A stretch of 64,000 nucleotides of DNA from Orthonyx spaldingii (lineage: Eukaryota; Chordata; Aves; Passeriformes; Orthonychidae), in NCBI GenBank assembly GCA_013397795.1, contig VZTJ01003847.1, forward strand, positions 769,905 through 833,904, written 5' to 3'. A program made the position numbers and the translations under genes. A model generated the notes under the pieces. The model made no database searches, was not told the DNA's origin, and worked only from the letters and a program-made list of their open reading frames with translations. Below are positions 1-11,600 of this stretch, in pieces (positions within the stretch are counted from its first letter, which is position 1; each line of letters begins with the position of its first letter).

Positions 1-2077
1 TATGAGCACAGGATTTTGAGATGTGACTTTTGTGGATTTATATTTTCTAAAAACCTATGTGTCTTCCAGCTCATATCTTCTTATGTTTGAAAGCAGATTT
101 TGGTGGGGGGGAGGCTATGGACAGAAGGAAACATCTGTCTTTTAAAGCCTCTAGATGGCAGTGGCAATACTCGGCCGTGAGTCCTCTCCCTGCCTCTCCT
201 CATGGCCTCCTGGCTGCATCTGATTTTTCCCAGTCTGATTATGGCAGTTAACTGTGGCTGGTTCACTGTATTACTTTGTGTGAGCATCCAAGGGCCTCCA
301 CGTGGGCACTGCTCCTTCAGGCTGTTCTACTGAGAAGTAGCAAATCCATCCCTTAACAGGTGCTGCTGTTTGCTTTTAAGGGTGGGTTGTGTTTTCTCAC
401 TTTTATCTGTTCAGACAAAGTTCATTTTGCAGAAGGTGTGCACATTAATGGTAAAAGGTGCAAATTGACAGTAGAAATGTTTTTGTACCAAGATAAGCAA
501 CAGTTATCTTGCTTGTAAAGGCAGTTTGGCAGTTCATCCTTCCATACGAATCTGCTTTTCAAGAGACCAGGTTACCCAGGCTTTCCACCAATTTTTGGAA
601 ACTGTGTTTACTTTTCAGATGCCTGGTGAAATTGCACAAGGCAGAGACAAGTACAGAAATTTGTGTTCAATTTCAGCATCATTATTCTCATCTAATATTT
701 CTGACAGTCACTTTGTTGTCTTCTCTGAGTACATGGGATGATGTTCAGATGTCCAACTTCCTCTCCATAAGTGTTTCTATATCAATTACCTTACGAGATT
801 CTTTAGAGAACTTCATCAGGAAGTTAATTTTTTTTTCCTCCTCTTTTTTCCTCTCTCCTTCTGTTTTACCATGTACACATTATCGTCCCAGAAATAAGCC
901 TGTGCACTTGAGATGCTTCCTACTCCATAAGCTGACTGAAAACCCCATGGCTGTTGTTGTGTGGTGCCAGCTCTGGTCTCTAAACCTGACCTAAAGAAAA
1001 GTTTATTAGCTCAGGCTCTGTGCCATGCTAGCTGTGTTCATGCAGGTTTTGGTCCAGTTGGCTACAAGACAAGAACAAATGTGGTTTTGTGTGGCCTGTA
1101 GGGAGGGGAACTTGAGTCTGTGTGAAATCTGCTGTGTGGCTGGGTTCTAATTCATCCAATCTGGGTGGCCAGAACACCCTTCCAAAACTTTCAGCTTTTC
1201 CATTCATGCTTTCTCTCTGCATTCTTTGTCCATCAATCAGATCTGCTTCCACCACCTGATACCTCTAAATGGTGTTTAATAAATGCTCAGTTCTCCACCC
1301 CCAAATTTGATATTGCTGCCCCTAAATTGAGCAGGTGAATGGCCCATTATTATTACGCTAGTTAATGAATCCTTTGTCTTCCTCCAACTTTTCTGTTGTG
1401 AGTTTTCTTTCTTTCTTGCAGGACTGGAGGCTACACAGGCAGTTTTCTTCTCTGCATGAGCCCTTCACTTTATGTCTGTTCCACGAGAAGATCAGGGGCA
1501 TTGCTTTCTGTGCACCCTGTCCCTTCCTCTCAAGTAGTCTAGTGTCATAAGTATCACTGTCCCTTGCTTTTCAGACAAAGAGTGGCTGGTAATTTGTTCT
1601 CATCATGTCTTCTTCCTCTCACTCATGTTAAGGAACTGCTGGCTTTTAGAAAAGCAGTATTTCTACAGTGCCTTCTTATTTCTCCATAAATTGTAAACTC
1701 CTATAACTCCATAGTTGCAAAATGTAAAAGAAAATTTGAGTTAGTTGCCTTTGAGTCAGCTTCTTGCTACTGCTGCATACTTTTTCAAAATGAGTCAGAA
1801 CATGTTACCTGGAAATGTGGATAAACTCTTCACTCTGACAATAATATAGGAGTAAACAGACACCAGGTTTTAGCTCAGAATTTACTTTCTCTGTGCATGC
1901 AAACAGCTAAATGTCTTGACCTTGTTGCCTGTTTTATTGCCTCAGTGGGTACCTGTGCCAAGGTGATAAAACAAACTGCTACTTGATATCCAGGTGGCAC
2001 TGCCAAATTTGTCACTTGCTCCATATGTGTCATGCAGGGTACTATTCTGGAATGACTTTTTTGAGACTGAAAGCTGG

Positions 2078-2125
<48 letters not shown>

Positions 2126-2160
2126 TTGGGGGGTCCCCGTTTAAAAAACNTCCTGTTGGT

Positions 2161-2203
<43 letters not shown>

Positions 2204-2583
2204 CTTGGTGTGCAGGTCCCAGCTTAGAAAACTTTCCTGTATTAAGTCTCCTTAGCCATAAATCGTCAGAGCAGAGAGAGGGACTATAGTCTTGCTGCTG
2301 TTGAAATTAGGTGGATTGGAGTGTGAGGTTTGAATAAGCCCCCACCCAGGCAAGGGCCTGTGTTTTGTTTTTAAATCTTGGGAGCCATGAGAAATGGCAA
2401 ACCTGATACACTGTCACCATTTGAATGATTTGTTAACAAATGATAGCCAGTCAAAGAGCAGTTCCATATTATATACTTTTACCTGTAGGAGGGTCATGCT
2501 TTTTCATTCTGATGGCAAGGGAACTTGTAATCCGTTGTACACATGGATGTCAGAAACATTTTTGTCATTCTTGTCCTTTTCAG
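1..2583 (+). other. Intronic sequence upstream of the first recognised RPS6KC1 exon
   Basis: No exon of the PX domain could be recognised in any frame. Open stretches up to about 160 codons around 509-994 have no family resemblance and look like chance. The only notable structure is the doubled poly-T tract at 2079-2201 with an N at 2150. The segment ends in a good polypyrimidine tract and AG at 2582-2583. It is inferred to be intron because the gene must continue upstream. Confidence 0.75.
2079..2201. repeat. Two long poly-T tracts (46 and 40 nt) flanking a degraded duplicate; probable sequencing/assembly artefact
   Basis: T runs occupy 2079-2124 and 2162-2201. The 37 nt between them (2125-2161, including an N at 2150) read like an error-rich copy of the unique sequence just after the second run: both have TTGG, then GGTCCC, then TTnnAAAA, then TCCTGT in the same order. 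This is what homopolymer slippage followed by a low-quality read end would give. A genuine tandem duplication of a retroelement tail is the alternative. Confidence 0.7.
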
Positions 2584-2643
2584 TTCGAAAGGATTTAAGT
2601 GGGCTTGATGATGTGACACTTACGAGCCAGTCGGAATGTGGAG
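2584..2643 (+). CDS. RPS6KC1: RPS6KC1 exon, 60 nt (acidic linker between PX and MIT); possibly a cassette exon
   Basis: The acceptor is cctttt-cag at 2581-2583 and the donor GAG|GTGAGA at 2644. It encodes 19 complete codons (RKDLSGLDDVTLTSQSECG) plus split codons at each end, and is phase 1 on both sides, so it can be included or skipped without changing frame. It splices in frame to the next exon (split Gly, then FSSDSD). The Ser/Asp-rich composition suits the linker between PX and MIT. I do not recall this segment in the human 1066-residue isoform, where FSSDSD follows a different sequence directly. It may be an alternative or lineage-specific exon. Reality as an exon rests on splice sites and coding-like composition. 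Confidence 0.72.
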
Positions 2644-5600
2644 GTGAGATCTAGAAGTTGTTTCCATTACATTTGTGGAAATTAAGTAATTAGAAAGTCA
2701 TAATTGAGTGAATGCTTTTTGTGGCCGATAATCCTTATGGAATCAAATGGTATATATGTAAAATACCTTTATTGGCATTTATTCCCAGATAACCATGAAA
2801 AGTTCCTGTGGATTAATTACTGAAGGTCAGCTTGCAGTAAGGGTATAATAGTGACTTACGGCAAAAGCAAAACAAAATGTGTTAGCTCAGATTTGAGTGA
2901 TGAAGGAGGCGTTAAGTAACTTACTTTACCGGTTGTTAGCAATGAAAGAAGGCTACATGTGTTACATGTGAGCTGAGTGCTGCATGATACATAAGCTGAC
3001 AGTAACTCTGTATTAATTCAAACTCCTAATTTACTGTTTTGATGATGCTTCCTCTTACTGATTTAAAACAATATGTTGCAATTTCTTGCAACAGTAATTT
3101 GGCCTTTGCTGGTTGACTGTTCTAATAGCACTCACACAGAAGGGTTTGGTTTTGTAATTTCTTGGAGCCCAATGGTGGAGCTGCTTTGAAAGTTTAAGTT
3201 GGGTGTTAGATGTTGGTCTCTTTGTTTCCAGTACTGAAATGAAGACCAGTTGTTCCGCAGAGTTTGTGGTTAATTTTTAAAAATATTTTTGTATAGGTAC
3301 TAAAATTTTTTAAAGACAGCGTTGCAGAGAGTTTCTGTGGGCATTCTGAGGAAGCTGCATAAGTGAAAAAAGCTAAATCTTTGAATGGGATAAAGAATTT
3401 TGAAGGATCTTCAGGTATATGAGAAATCTAGAGTAATGGATGTCTTGCTGACTTTCAGGCTTCTCCAGTGACAGCGACCTGATCTCTCTGACAGTTGACG
3501 TAGATTCTCTTGCTGAGTTAGATGATGGAATGGCATCCAACCAAAGTTCTCCCAGTAGAGCTGCTGGCCTTTGTGTTGCTTCTGAACCCCCAGTACAAAG
3601 CACACTGGCACCTGAGCAGGAGTGGAGCAAACCCGAAGGAGAAAAGGAAAGCCATGGTTTGTTCACTGGAAGCTTAAAATCCAAGCCAGGCAAACAAGAT
3701 TACTTGGAGAAAGCAGGCGAGTTAATAAAACTGGCTTTGAAGAAGGAGGAGGAGGAAGATTATGAAACTGCCTTAAGCTTTTATAGGAAGGGGGTTGATC
3801 TGCTTCTGGAAGGTGTTCAAGGTATGGATATTCCCATATGTTTGTTGTCTCCTTGGTTATGTGTGTTTGTTTATGGCATTTCCATGGTTAACATCAGCTT
3901 ACTGCATTGCAAAGAAGTGATATGCATTGCAGAATATGTGTGCTTGGCTTTCATGTACTTGATAGCTGTGGCACATGAGAGAGAGAGAAATCTTTCTAAG
4001 ACTTGATGATAATTTAGGGTCTCATCTTCAAGTGCCCAGTATCTCCTCTGTTAAAATTGCAGCACAACTTCAACTTGCAGATAAGTAGCAAAGTTCTCCA
4101 CTTTTGCCTCTTTTCCTTTTTATTGTCTAGGCATTAATTAATATGTGACACTTGCAGCACTGTTGAAACATTATTTAATTTACATGGTTAAGTGAGGATT
4201 AATTATCCCCATTTTACGCATGGGGAGAGGCAGACCCAGGTTAACTTCCAATCACAACAGGATTAGAACTGCTCTTGTCTCACAGCCTCTTGCTTCTTCC
4301 ACTAAACTATTCTCCTTTTCTAGCTAAAGGATGCATAGAAACGTACATGCTTGCATTATTAGAGGAGCACAGGGTTTTTTTCTTTTTCAAAAGACTTTGG
4401 TCTGTCAATATATGTCTGCAAAAGCTGTTGTTAACAGACTGGATGCAACTCCATGCAAATTTCTGCCTCCTTGCACCTTGTCAATAAGGGAGAAATTTTT
4501 TTTTCCTTGTCTAGTTCTTGAGACTCTCAAGTGATAACCTCATATATTTGCATTTTGTCCCAGTGTCTTAAAACTATAAAGTACAGGGAAAGATTTGTTC
4601 TTTCCTGAAGTGAAGTCAGGGTTTGTGTATTGTGTTTCTGTCCCACACAGATGAAATGAGTAAGATTAGAATTGTGGCTTTGTTTGACAGTGTACAGCAC
4701 AGGTGCATTTTGCTGCTCCAGATCTGGACTTAGACATGAATGTACCAAACACACACAAGCAGAAGCCTTTGCTGCATCCCAGTGGGAGGCACAGCAGTGG
4801 TCCAGACCTTCTGAACAGTTCTAGCAATGGAAGTTACCTGCTGAGCTGATCTAATGGGGCCTAGCAAAAAATAATGGGTAGGTTACTTATGAGAACTAGA
4901 GGTGTGGGCCAAGGTATGTGCATAGCCTTCACTTAAAGTGTCATATACTTTTTGCCAAAAGTAAATTCACTTCTTTTCAAGTCTCAGTGATGTCAGTAGG
5001 GTTGCTGCTTTGCTGCTTGTTGTGGCTTTTCAATAGCATCCTACCTTTCCTTGCCTGTGTTGTCAAAATGTTTTTCATTCTTAGTGTTGAATATGCTGGC
5101 AATCCTTCTGTTGGAGAGCTCAGCTATTCTTTCTTTGCTAGCACACTTTTTCATAGACCTGTGGGCCATTCAGTTGTGATCTTCTGAAGGATATCCTATT
5201 TTGTCATAAACACTTCTGTCTGCCAGCCATGATGCAAGGCTGCCATGATGCTGTTTTGAACTGACAGTTCAAACTTCAACTTCAAAAGCTTTCTTTATTA
5301 AACAGTTTCAAACTGTTAGGGCATGAAAACAAGTCAGTCTGTTGCACATCAGTTTTGCTGTGGTAATTACTGTGTATACTTGAGTTGTGGCAGTGGTTAA
5401 ACATGTTGGCTTTGAATTCATGGTAATCCTTAGGATAATATGTTTGCTTTAAAGTTGTGAAATACTTTTATTGCATGTAAGTGACTTGCTCAACTCATGC
5501 ATACGAACTTGTTAAACCAGAGTGGGTTGAACTTCTTACTTATATTTGCCAGAATTTCCTCCAAGGATTTTTTCTTTTTTGCTGTTGACTAGCCACTCTT

Positions 5601-8600
5601 CCAGCTGCCTCAGGTAACTGTTAATGCTTTTCTCTCACCCACTTATCCATGCTTTTCAAGCTGGGAAGAAATTCAAGGAATTTTAGAAAAGTGTGATATT
5701 CTGCTTGATTTTCTTGATGCCAGTCAGTACAGTGGGAGTTACTAATAAATTTTTAGTGATGGTACTTTTAGTGTGATGTGTGTTCCTGAGGGATGAAGAA
5801 ACATGTAACCAGCACCTGCAACTTTATTTTGCAGCTGTATAGCACCCAAGAGGGAATAATGGGAATGAGTTGCATTTTAACTGGCGTCTTATCCCTTGGG
5901 AACATAATTGGACACAGAGTGGTTCCTAGCAGTCAGCTCTTTTTTCACTTCTCTCTGTTTCCCTGCCTGGCTGTGAGGGAATGTTCATCCTCTGCTGGGC
6001 ATTCACACTGAATTTGCCTTCCTAAAAATATGTGCCATCTCATGATCTATGAGAACAGTAAAGAAAGTCCCCAAAAAATGAATCAAAACTTTTTAATGTA
6101 GATGCTTTGTGAAGGTAGTATGTTTAGCATTGATATGTGAACATTCAATGTGTGTTGCAGTAAAAAACCACAAACCCTCAGCCTAATCACTTCAGTTATT
6201 TAAACACCCCTGGTTATGTATTTCACATGGATAATATAACATACTCCTTTCAAAGGTAAGGATGGTGCAATTATTACAAAATGCCTCTGGTCTTCTGCCA
6301 CTGATTATTTTGCACTTATTTTGTCTCAAAAAGACTTTGTAACAGCTGAAAGTGAAACACAGTGTTCATCGATACTTACACACGTGTGCAGTGCCATTGT
6401 CTGTCTGTGCAGAGCCAGTGCAGAATGTGTGGCCTCTGGTATGGGCTGCAGGTGCCTTTTTCCATGGAAAATACAGTGATACGGTAATGCAGGCTTTGGG
6501 CACGAGGTGGCGGCAAGGAAACAGAAATTGCCGCCCGAGACTTGGGCGATGAACCCAGTGCACGGAGATGGGGGGAAGGAAGGAATGCCGCCCATCCATC
6601 CTCTGTGCTTCGAACCTGGGGTTTGAGACAGTCCACTGGCTCAGGTGTAAGGTCTCTGTGAGCTGCTTGGGTGTGTCTGAAGGGTGAGGCTGTGTCTGGT
6701 ACCAGTCGCTCCTTTAGGCTCAGCACAAGATCATCGAATCCATGTACGAGCGAGTTCAATGCTGCAAGTTTATAGACCTGTGCTGGTTAATTTGAAGTAG
6801 GTGGCTTCCCTAAAGGCAGTTGAGCACACTTGAGCCTGTTATGTTCCTGATGACTTTCCAGCTCTCTGAGCTGCTGGCACTAGTGCTGGGCGAGGCAGGT
6901 GTCATATGTTTGAGAAAGGCCATCTTGACTTTGTTTTCAGCTATATGCACGTGCTCTCAGATGTGCAGTGGTGTTAATTATGATGGGCAAAGTGGATATG
7001 TATTTTCTTTTGCTAGTCTCTTGCAGAGTTTAGTACTGAATCTTTTCATGTCCTATTCATATCATGCCAAGAGACCCAGTTTGTGTCACTTGGGAAATGA
7101 CTGCTTCCTGCGTGCTTAGAGACTGGTGTATATTTTGGACTCTGGGCATCTGCTCTTTTGACATGTTGGGCCTACTTCTGCTCCATGCATGTGCTTAATG
7201 TTAAGCATTTGTCAGTGGGAAGAAGGATGAAATCTTGGACTGGCCTTATAGCCCTTAAGCTGCCTTGTTTCATTGTGCCTTCCTGTTTCATTTATACCAG
7301 AGCTGCCTTGCTTGCAGTGACAGGGAGTAGCTGCCATAATTTCCTTTTTCTGCTGAATATGTACCAGTTCTGCTGCTTCTCTTGTCTTTTCTAGGCATTG
7401 CTGCATGCAGGGTTTTGAAACTTTTGGAAGACAGGTCTGTAAAGGTTGTGTAGGATGGTTCAACAATTCTCTAGGAACTGGAACCTTCTAGAATTCAAGC
7501 TTTTCTGCCTTTTTAAGCATACTAAGTATGCTAACTGATAGAAACTTTGGCTCACAATTATAGCTGTTCCTTTGTTTTGTTAGCATGTCAGAGCACTTTG
7601 AGGTCAGTGCATTGCTTCAGGCCTAGTGATGGAAAAAAATGCACTAATCAATAGCAAGCCACCAACTTCTAGCTGGAAGTTAACTCTATTTTATGCAAAG
7701 TAGTGCATTCTCTGACTTTGGTATAGGGCATATTTTATGTTAGGAACAAAGAGATCATGAGACTGAAATTACAGAGAGTTTTTTGTAATAAAGAAGGAGT
7801 CCTGTTTGTATAAACTGCTCCTCTTTTTACAACTCCAGCCTTTCTTTAGGTATATCCATTATGGATCTGGGCAGTCTGAGGTGTGTGACAAACAGAGTTA
7901 ACACTGTTGCTTTTTTTGGTGGGTTTAGATAACTTCAGGCACATGAAGAAGCAAGACTGCTGCATAGCATTGTCAGCGCAATTAATGTAGAAAAGTGCAG
8001 GATCTCTTCCATGTGGTTTAGAAAGCAAATGTCTTCATTGCTGGTCTGTCCATGTTGCACATTAACATCTGAAGGGAGATGATCTATTTTCTCTGTCAGA
8101 GTTTTGGGATGTTTATTTTCACATGTGTAGCAGCTGTGGCTGGGCAGAATGAATATGGATTTAGTTTAGGCAGCATGAACCTTGTTGCATGAAGTATGTG
8201 ATGCCTCTGGAGTGTCAGCAGGCACAAGCTGTTTTCCAGGTATCTGTGTTTTTGTGTTGGGTATCTCTGCAAGTTCTGAATAAGCTGCTGGTGTCTTTGA
8301 AAGCAGACTGTGAATGTCAGTTTTGCACTGCTCCGTGCTATTTTAATGTTTATCCAGTAAACAGAGCTGGAACAAAAATTACACAAATTACTGGAACCTT
8401 GCTAAAATGACTTTGACTTTTAACCCAGAAATGCATATACAATGAAATGCTGGGAATACTTTGGACAACTAGATGATATTTTTGGATATACTGAAAACAA
8501 ACCAACTTGTGTCTAATTACTGGGATTATGATGGGCTATGATTTGAACTTGTGATGGAGCCAGGGATGCAAACAGGAGCATGCTTGACAGAATGCCAGGA

Positions 8601-11600
8601 AGACAGTACTTTATGAAAAGGGAAACAGCCATGGCATTCCACCAGCGCATTTCTGGCTTCCTTTGCTTGTTTGTTGAATGGCACTTGTGAAGACAACTTC
8701 TGTTGCCACACAGTAGCTATTTTAAATTCCTTTCACTTTCTAAGTCCTCTGAGTAGTGTTTCTCAATGATGTTAACAGTTTCTGAGCTGTCCAGCAGATG
8801 TGTCTGGTTGTGGCAATGTCTTTAAGGAAACAACAGACCTGTTTTCTGAGAAGGTGAATTGGGGTGTGAACTGATGTCTGCAGGGAAGCCCTGAGAGTTG
8901 TGCTGGACTCCACAGGGAAAGGTTGGTGACGGGGTGACTGATGGAACTGTAATTCTCCTCACCCTGATCTGTGTCCCTGTGGTGTATCATCACTCAACTT
9001 GTTTGCTGTTGTAGTTTTATACTTCCACTGAGGCTGGAACCAGTCAAGGCAAAAACTTCATGCCCTGGTTCCTGCCAAAGGAGATGGAAACTACATCTGC
9101 TATTGGAATGTGAGGGTGCTGTAGGACTGTTTGGGCTGAGCTTTCTGAACAATGATGCAAAGTGTTCCCTCTCTCCGAGTGCTTCATACAACCGTGAAAT
9201 CACAGGTGCTGCTTCAGAAGAAAAGTTTGTGAAAGGACTTGTCTGTTGATCCAGGCAGCTGGATTAAGAATGGATGTTGGCAATACTGTGGTTGGTTAAA
9301 AAAAAAAAGTCATATCTCGCAGTGCTGCCAGTGATGCTGAAACACAAGCTAGTATGGGCTATGAAATGTTCATAATTGCAATATGTTGTCTCCCAAATCC
9401 ATTGCAGACCATACAGAGCTTCAGAGCAGGTTAGTGCTGTAGGATCCGTCACTGTGCAGTAGATGCTAAATGGACCACCCTGAGTGATGTCATTCCCTAC
9501 ATGAAAGTGCTGGGTTTAGACACCTCGTTGTGGCAAAGCAGTAAAATACAGCATGTGCCAGTAGAGTATGGTTAATGTATACAGTTAATGCCAGGAGCTG
9601 GTTACTGTATAAATACAGCCAGATTCAGCTATGTATAGGAATAGTCAAGGCAAAGTTCCACTTAAACTGCAAGACTTCTCTGCACCAGGGGGCTGATAAA
9701 GGTCTGAGGTTTAGTACCTGCTGCACAGCTTAGAGCCTTGCAATATGTGTAAATGTGAATTGCAGGAATACCTGCAAACCAGAGTGTAGGGTGTGATGCA
9801 GAGATGACTCTGAATGTGGTTACTTAACATGTGGCTATTAAAGAATTAATAAATATGTGACCAGGTGAGCCTTAGAAATCTCTTTTTTCTTCCCTCTTGG
9901 GATGCAGCTAGCTGCATTGACTTGGTGTTGTTCTGACCTTTCCAAGATTTGAGTCTTTCCTCACAGCAGTTCCTTGCCAGGTTGCTGCCTGTGCGTGGCC
10001 TCTTTGACAGACATATCTTCCTGTCTGCACTGCCTTTTATCTCAGCTGTTGTTAGCCACAACACTTAGCTGCGAAGTGCAGGAATCTTTTTTTGACTGTA
10101 GCTGTGTGGGGTTTCTACCTCCCATCAGAAGACCCAGTAGGGCTGCCACACTTCTTGCAGCATGCAGGGTAGACAGGGCAGACTGATCTAGGTTACAGTG
10201 CTACTTCTGTCCGCAGGTGAGGAATTTGAAGTCTCTGGCTGCAGAATTCAATGCCTCAGGCACTGTAGGTGAATTGAGGCAAATTACTCGCTGGAATAGA
10301 AAAGTTGCATAGATATGTTTAAGGGCATGATGCTGCATGATAATCAGTGCTCTGATTCTCTCCCAAACAGTTCTTGCATATACAGCTTCTCTCTTCTCAC
10401 ATCCTCCTTTTCCCTTTTCCTGTCCTCTTTCCCTCTTAACGCTTCCAGTATCTTAAAATAGCCTCTTTAGCTTCAGAGCTGTGTAGAAGGACTAGTATAG
10501 GTTTGATCTCTACAAGGCCTGCCGCTGGCTCTTCTGTTTTAGAGATTTTTGTGATTGCTCAGGGAAAAAATACCATTTCCCATAGTAGTAGTATATAAAA
10601 GTACATATGAATTGCATTTAATACATAAATATGAGTAGCATTAGGCTGTCAGGATTTATGAATCTCATAAGTGGTTTTTTTTAATCTGCTTTTTTGGTTT
10701 TTTTCCCCTGCAGTACTTTACTTCAAACTCTTCTTACTTGAAGTAGGTGTCTGTGTGCCTGGGTTCCCTCTGCTCTGAAGCAAGGGATGTTTGTGGATGC
10801 TAATTCTAATTTGAACTTGTCCTTTTAGTTAAGAAGGAGGAGTGCAGAGAACTTGGAAATTTCCTCTCTCCTGTGGTGGTGACTTGTATAACTTCTTTCC
10901 TTACTCTGACTGTTGGTCTTGTCCCCCGTTCCCATGGTGCTTGCGTTGGAGGACCTGCTGCTGCTGCTGTCACCATTTTGTTTCCTCCTCTGTACTAGAA
11001 TGCCACTGCTTGTACTTCTGTCTTGAAACTCTCACAGGGTTTATGCCCTTCTTACTTAGTTCAGCAGAAGAATGTTCAAGAAAATTTGGCACATGAAGTC
11101 TTATTTTGGTGAAATATCTTACAGTTAAGACTACAAGTTTTAGCAGATAAATGGGAAGTTAAGTTTTTTCTCCCTGAAATGCTGGGTGCTGTGTGACCAT
11201 TCATGTTATTTTTTTCCAGGTAGTCACACATGCACATGAAAAGCTACCACCACCTTGTGGATTTAACAGGAGAGTTTCTCTAGAAGCAGATGTTTGTTGG
11301 TTAGCATTTCTGGCACGTTACATTTCTTATCTTCAGTGTTACTGACTCCTGCTTTACTGGTCACTCAGACACATTTCACCCACACCATTCTTCTGTGTAA
11401 TCTTAACTTTGGCACATATGCCAACTTTTTTTTTTTTTCGCCCAGAGAGATATTTACCTAGACATTTACATGACTGGTGTGTAACCAGGTTTTCTGCAGG
11501 ATGCAGAACTGGCAACTTCAGAGGAAATGTAGATCGGTAAGGGTCTCAGGTAACCTGCAGTGAAGATGATATATGTAACATATGGACATAATAGTTATCA

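Noticed and set aside
509..994. Open stretch of 161 codons (+) near the 5' edge
   Set aside because: No similarity to the expected PX domain or any family; low-complexity Leu/Ser/Phe from T-rich sequence; no splice or start context.
5440..5520. AAGTGACTTGCTCAA, reminiscent of the MIR core
   Set aside because: Only one block matches; neighbouring MIR blocks are absent.
6600..6640. GGTTCGAAG on the minus strand, like a tRNA B box
   Set aside because: The flanking 5-nt arms do not pair, there is no A box at the right distance and no cloverleaf can be drawn.
6376..6759. 127-codon open stretch (-) in a CpG-richer patch
   Set aside because: Several frames on both strands are open here because of composition; no recognisable domain.
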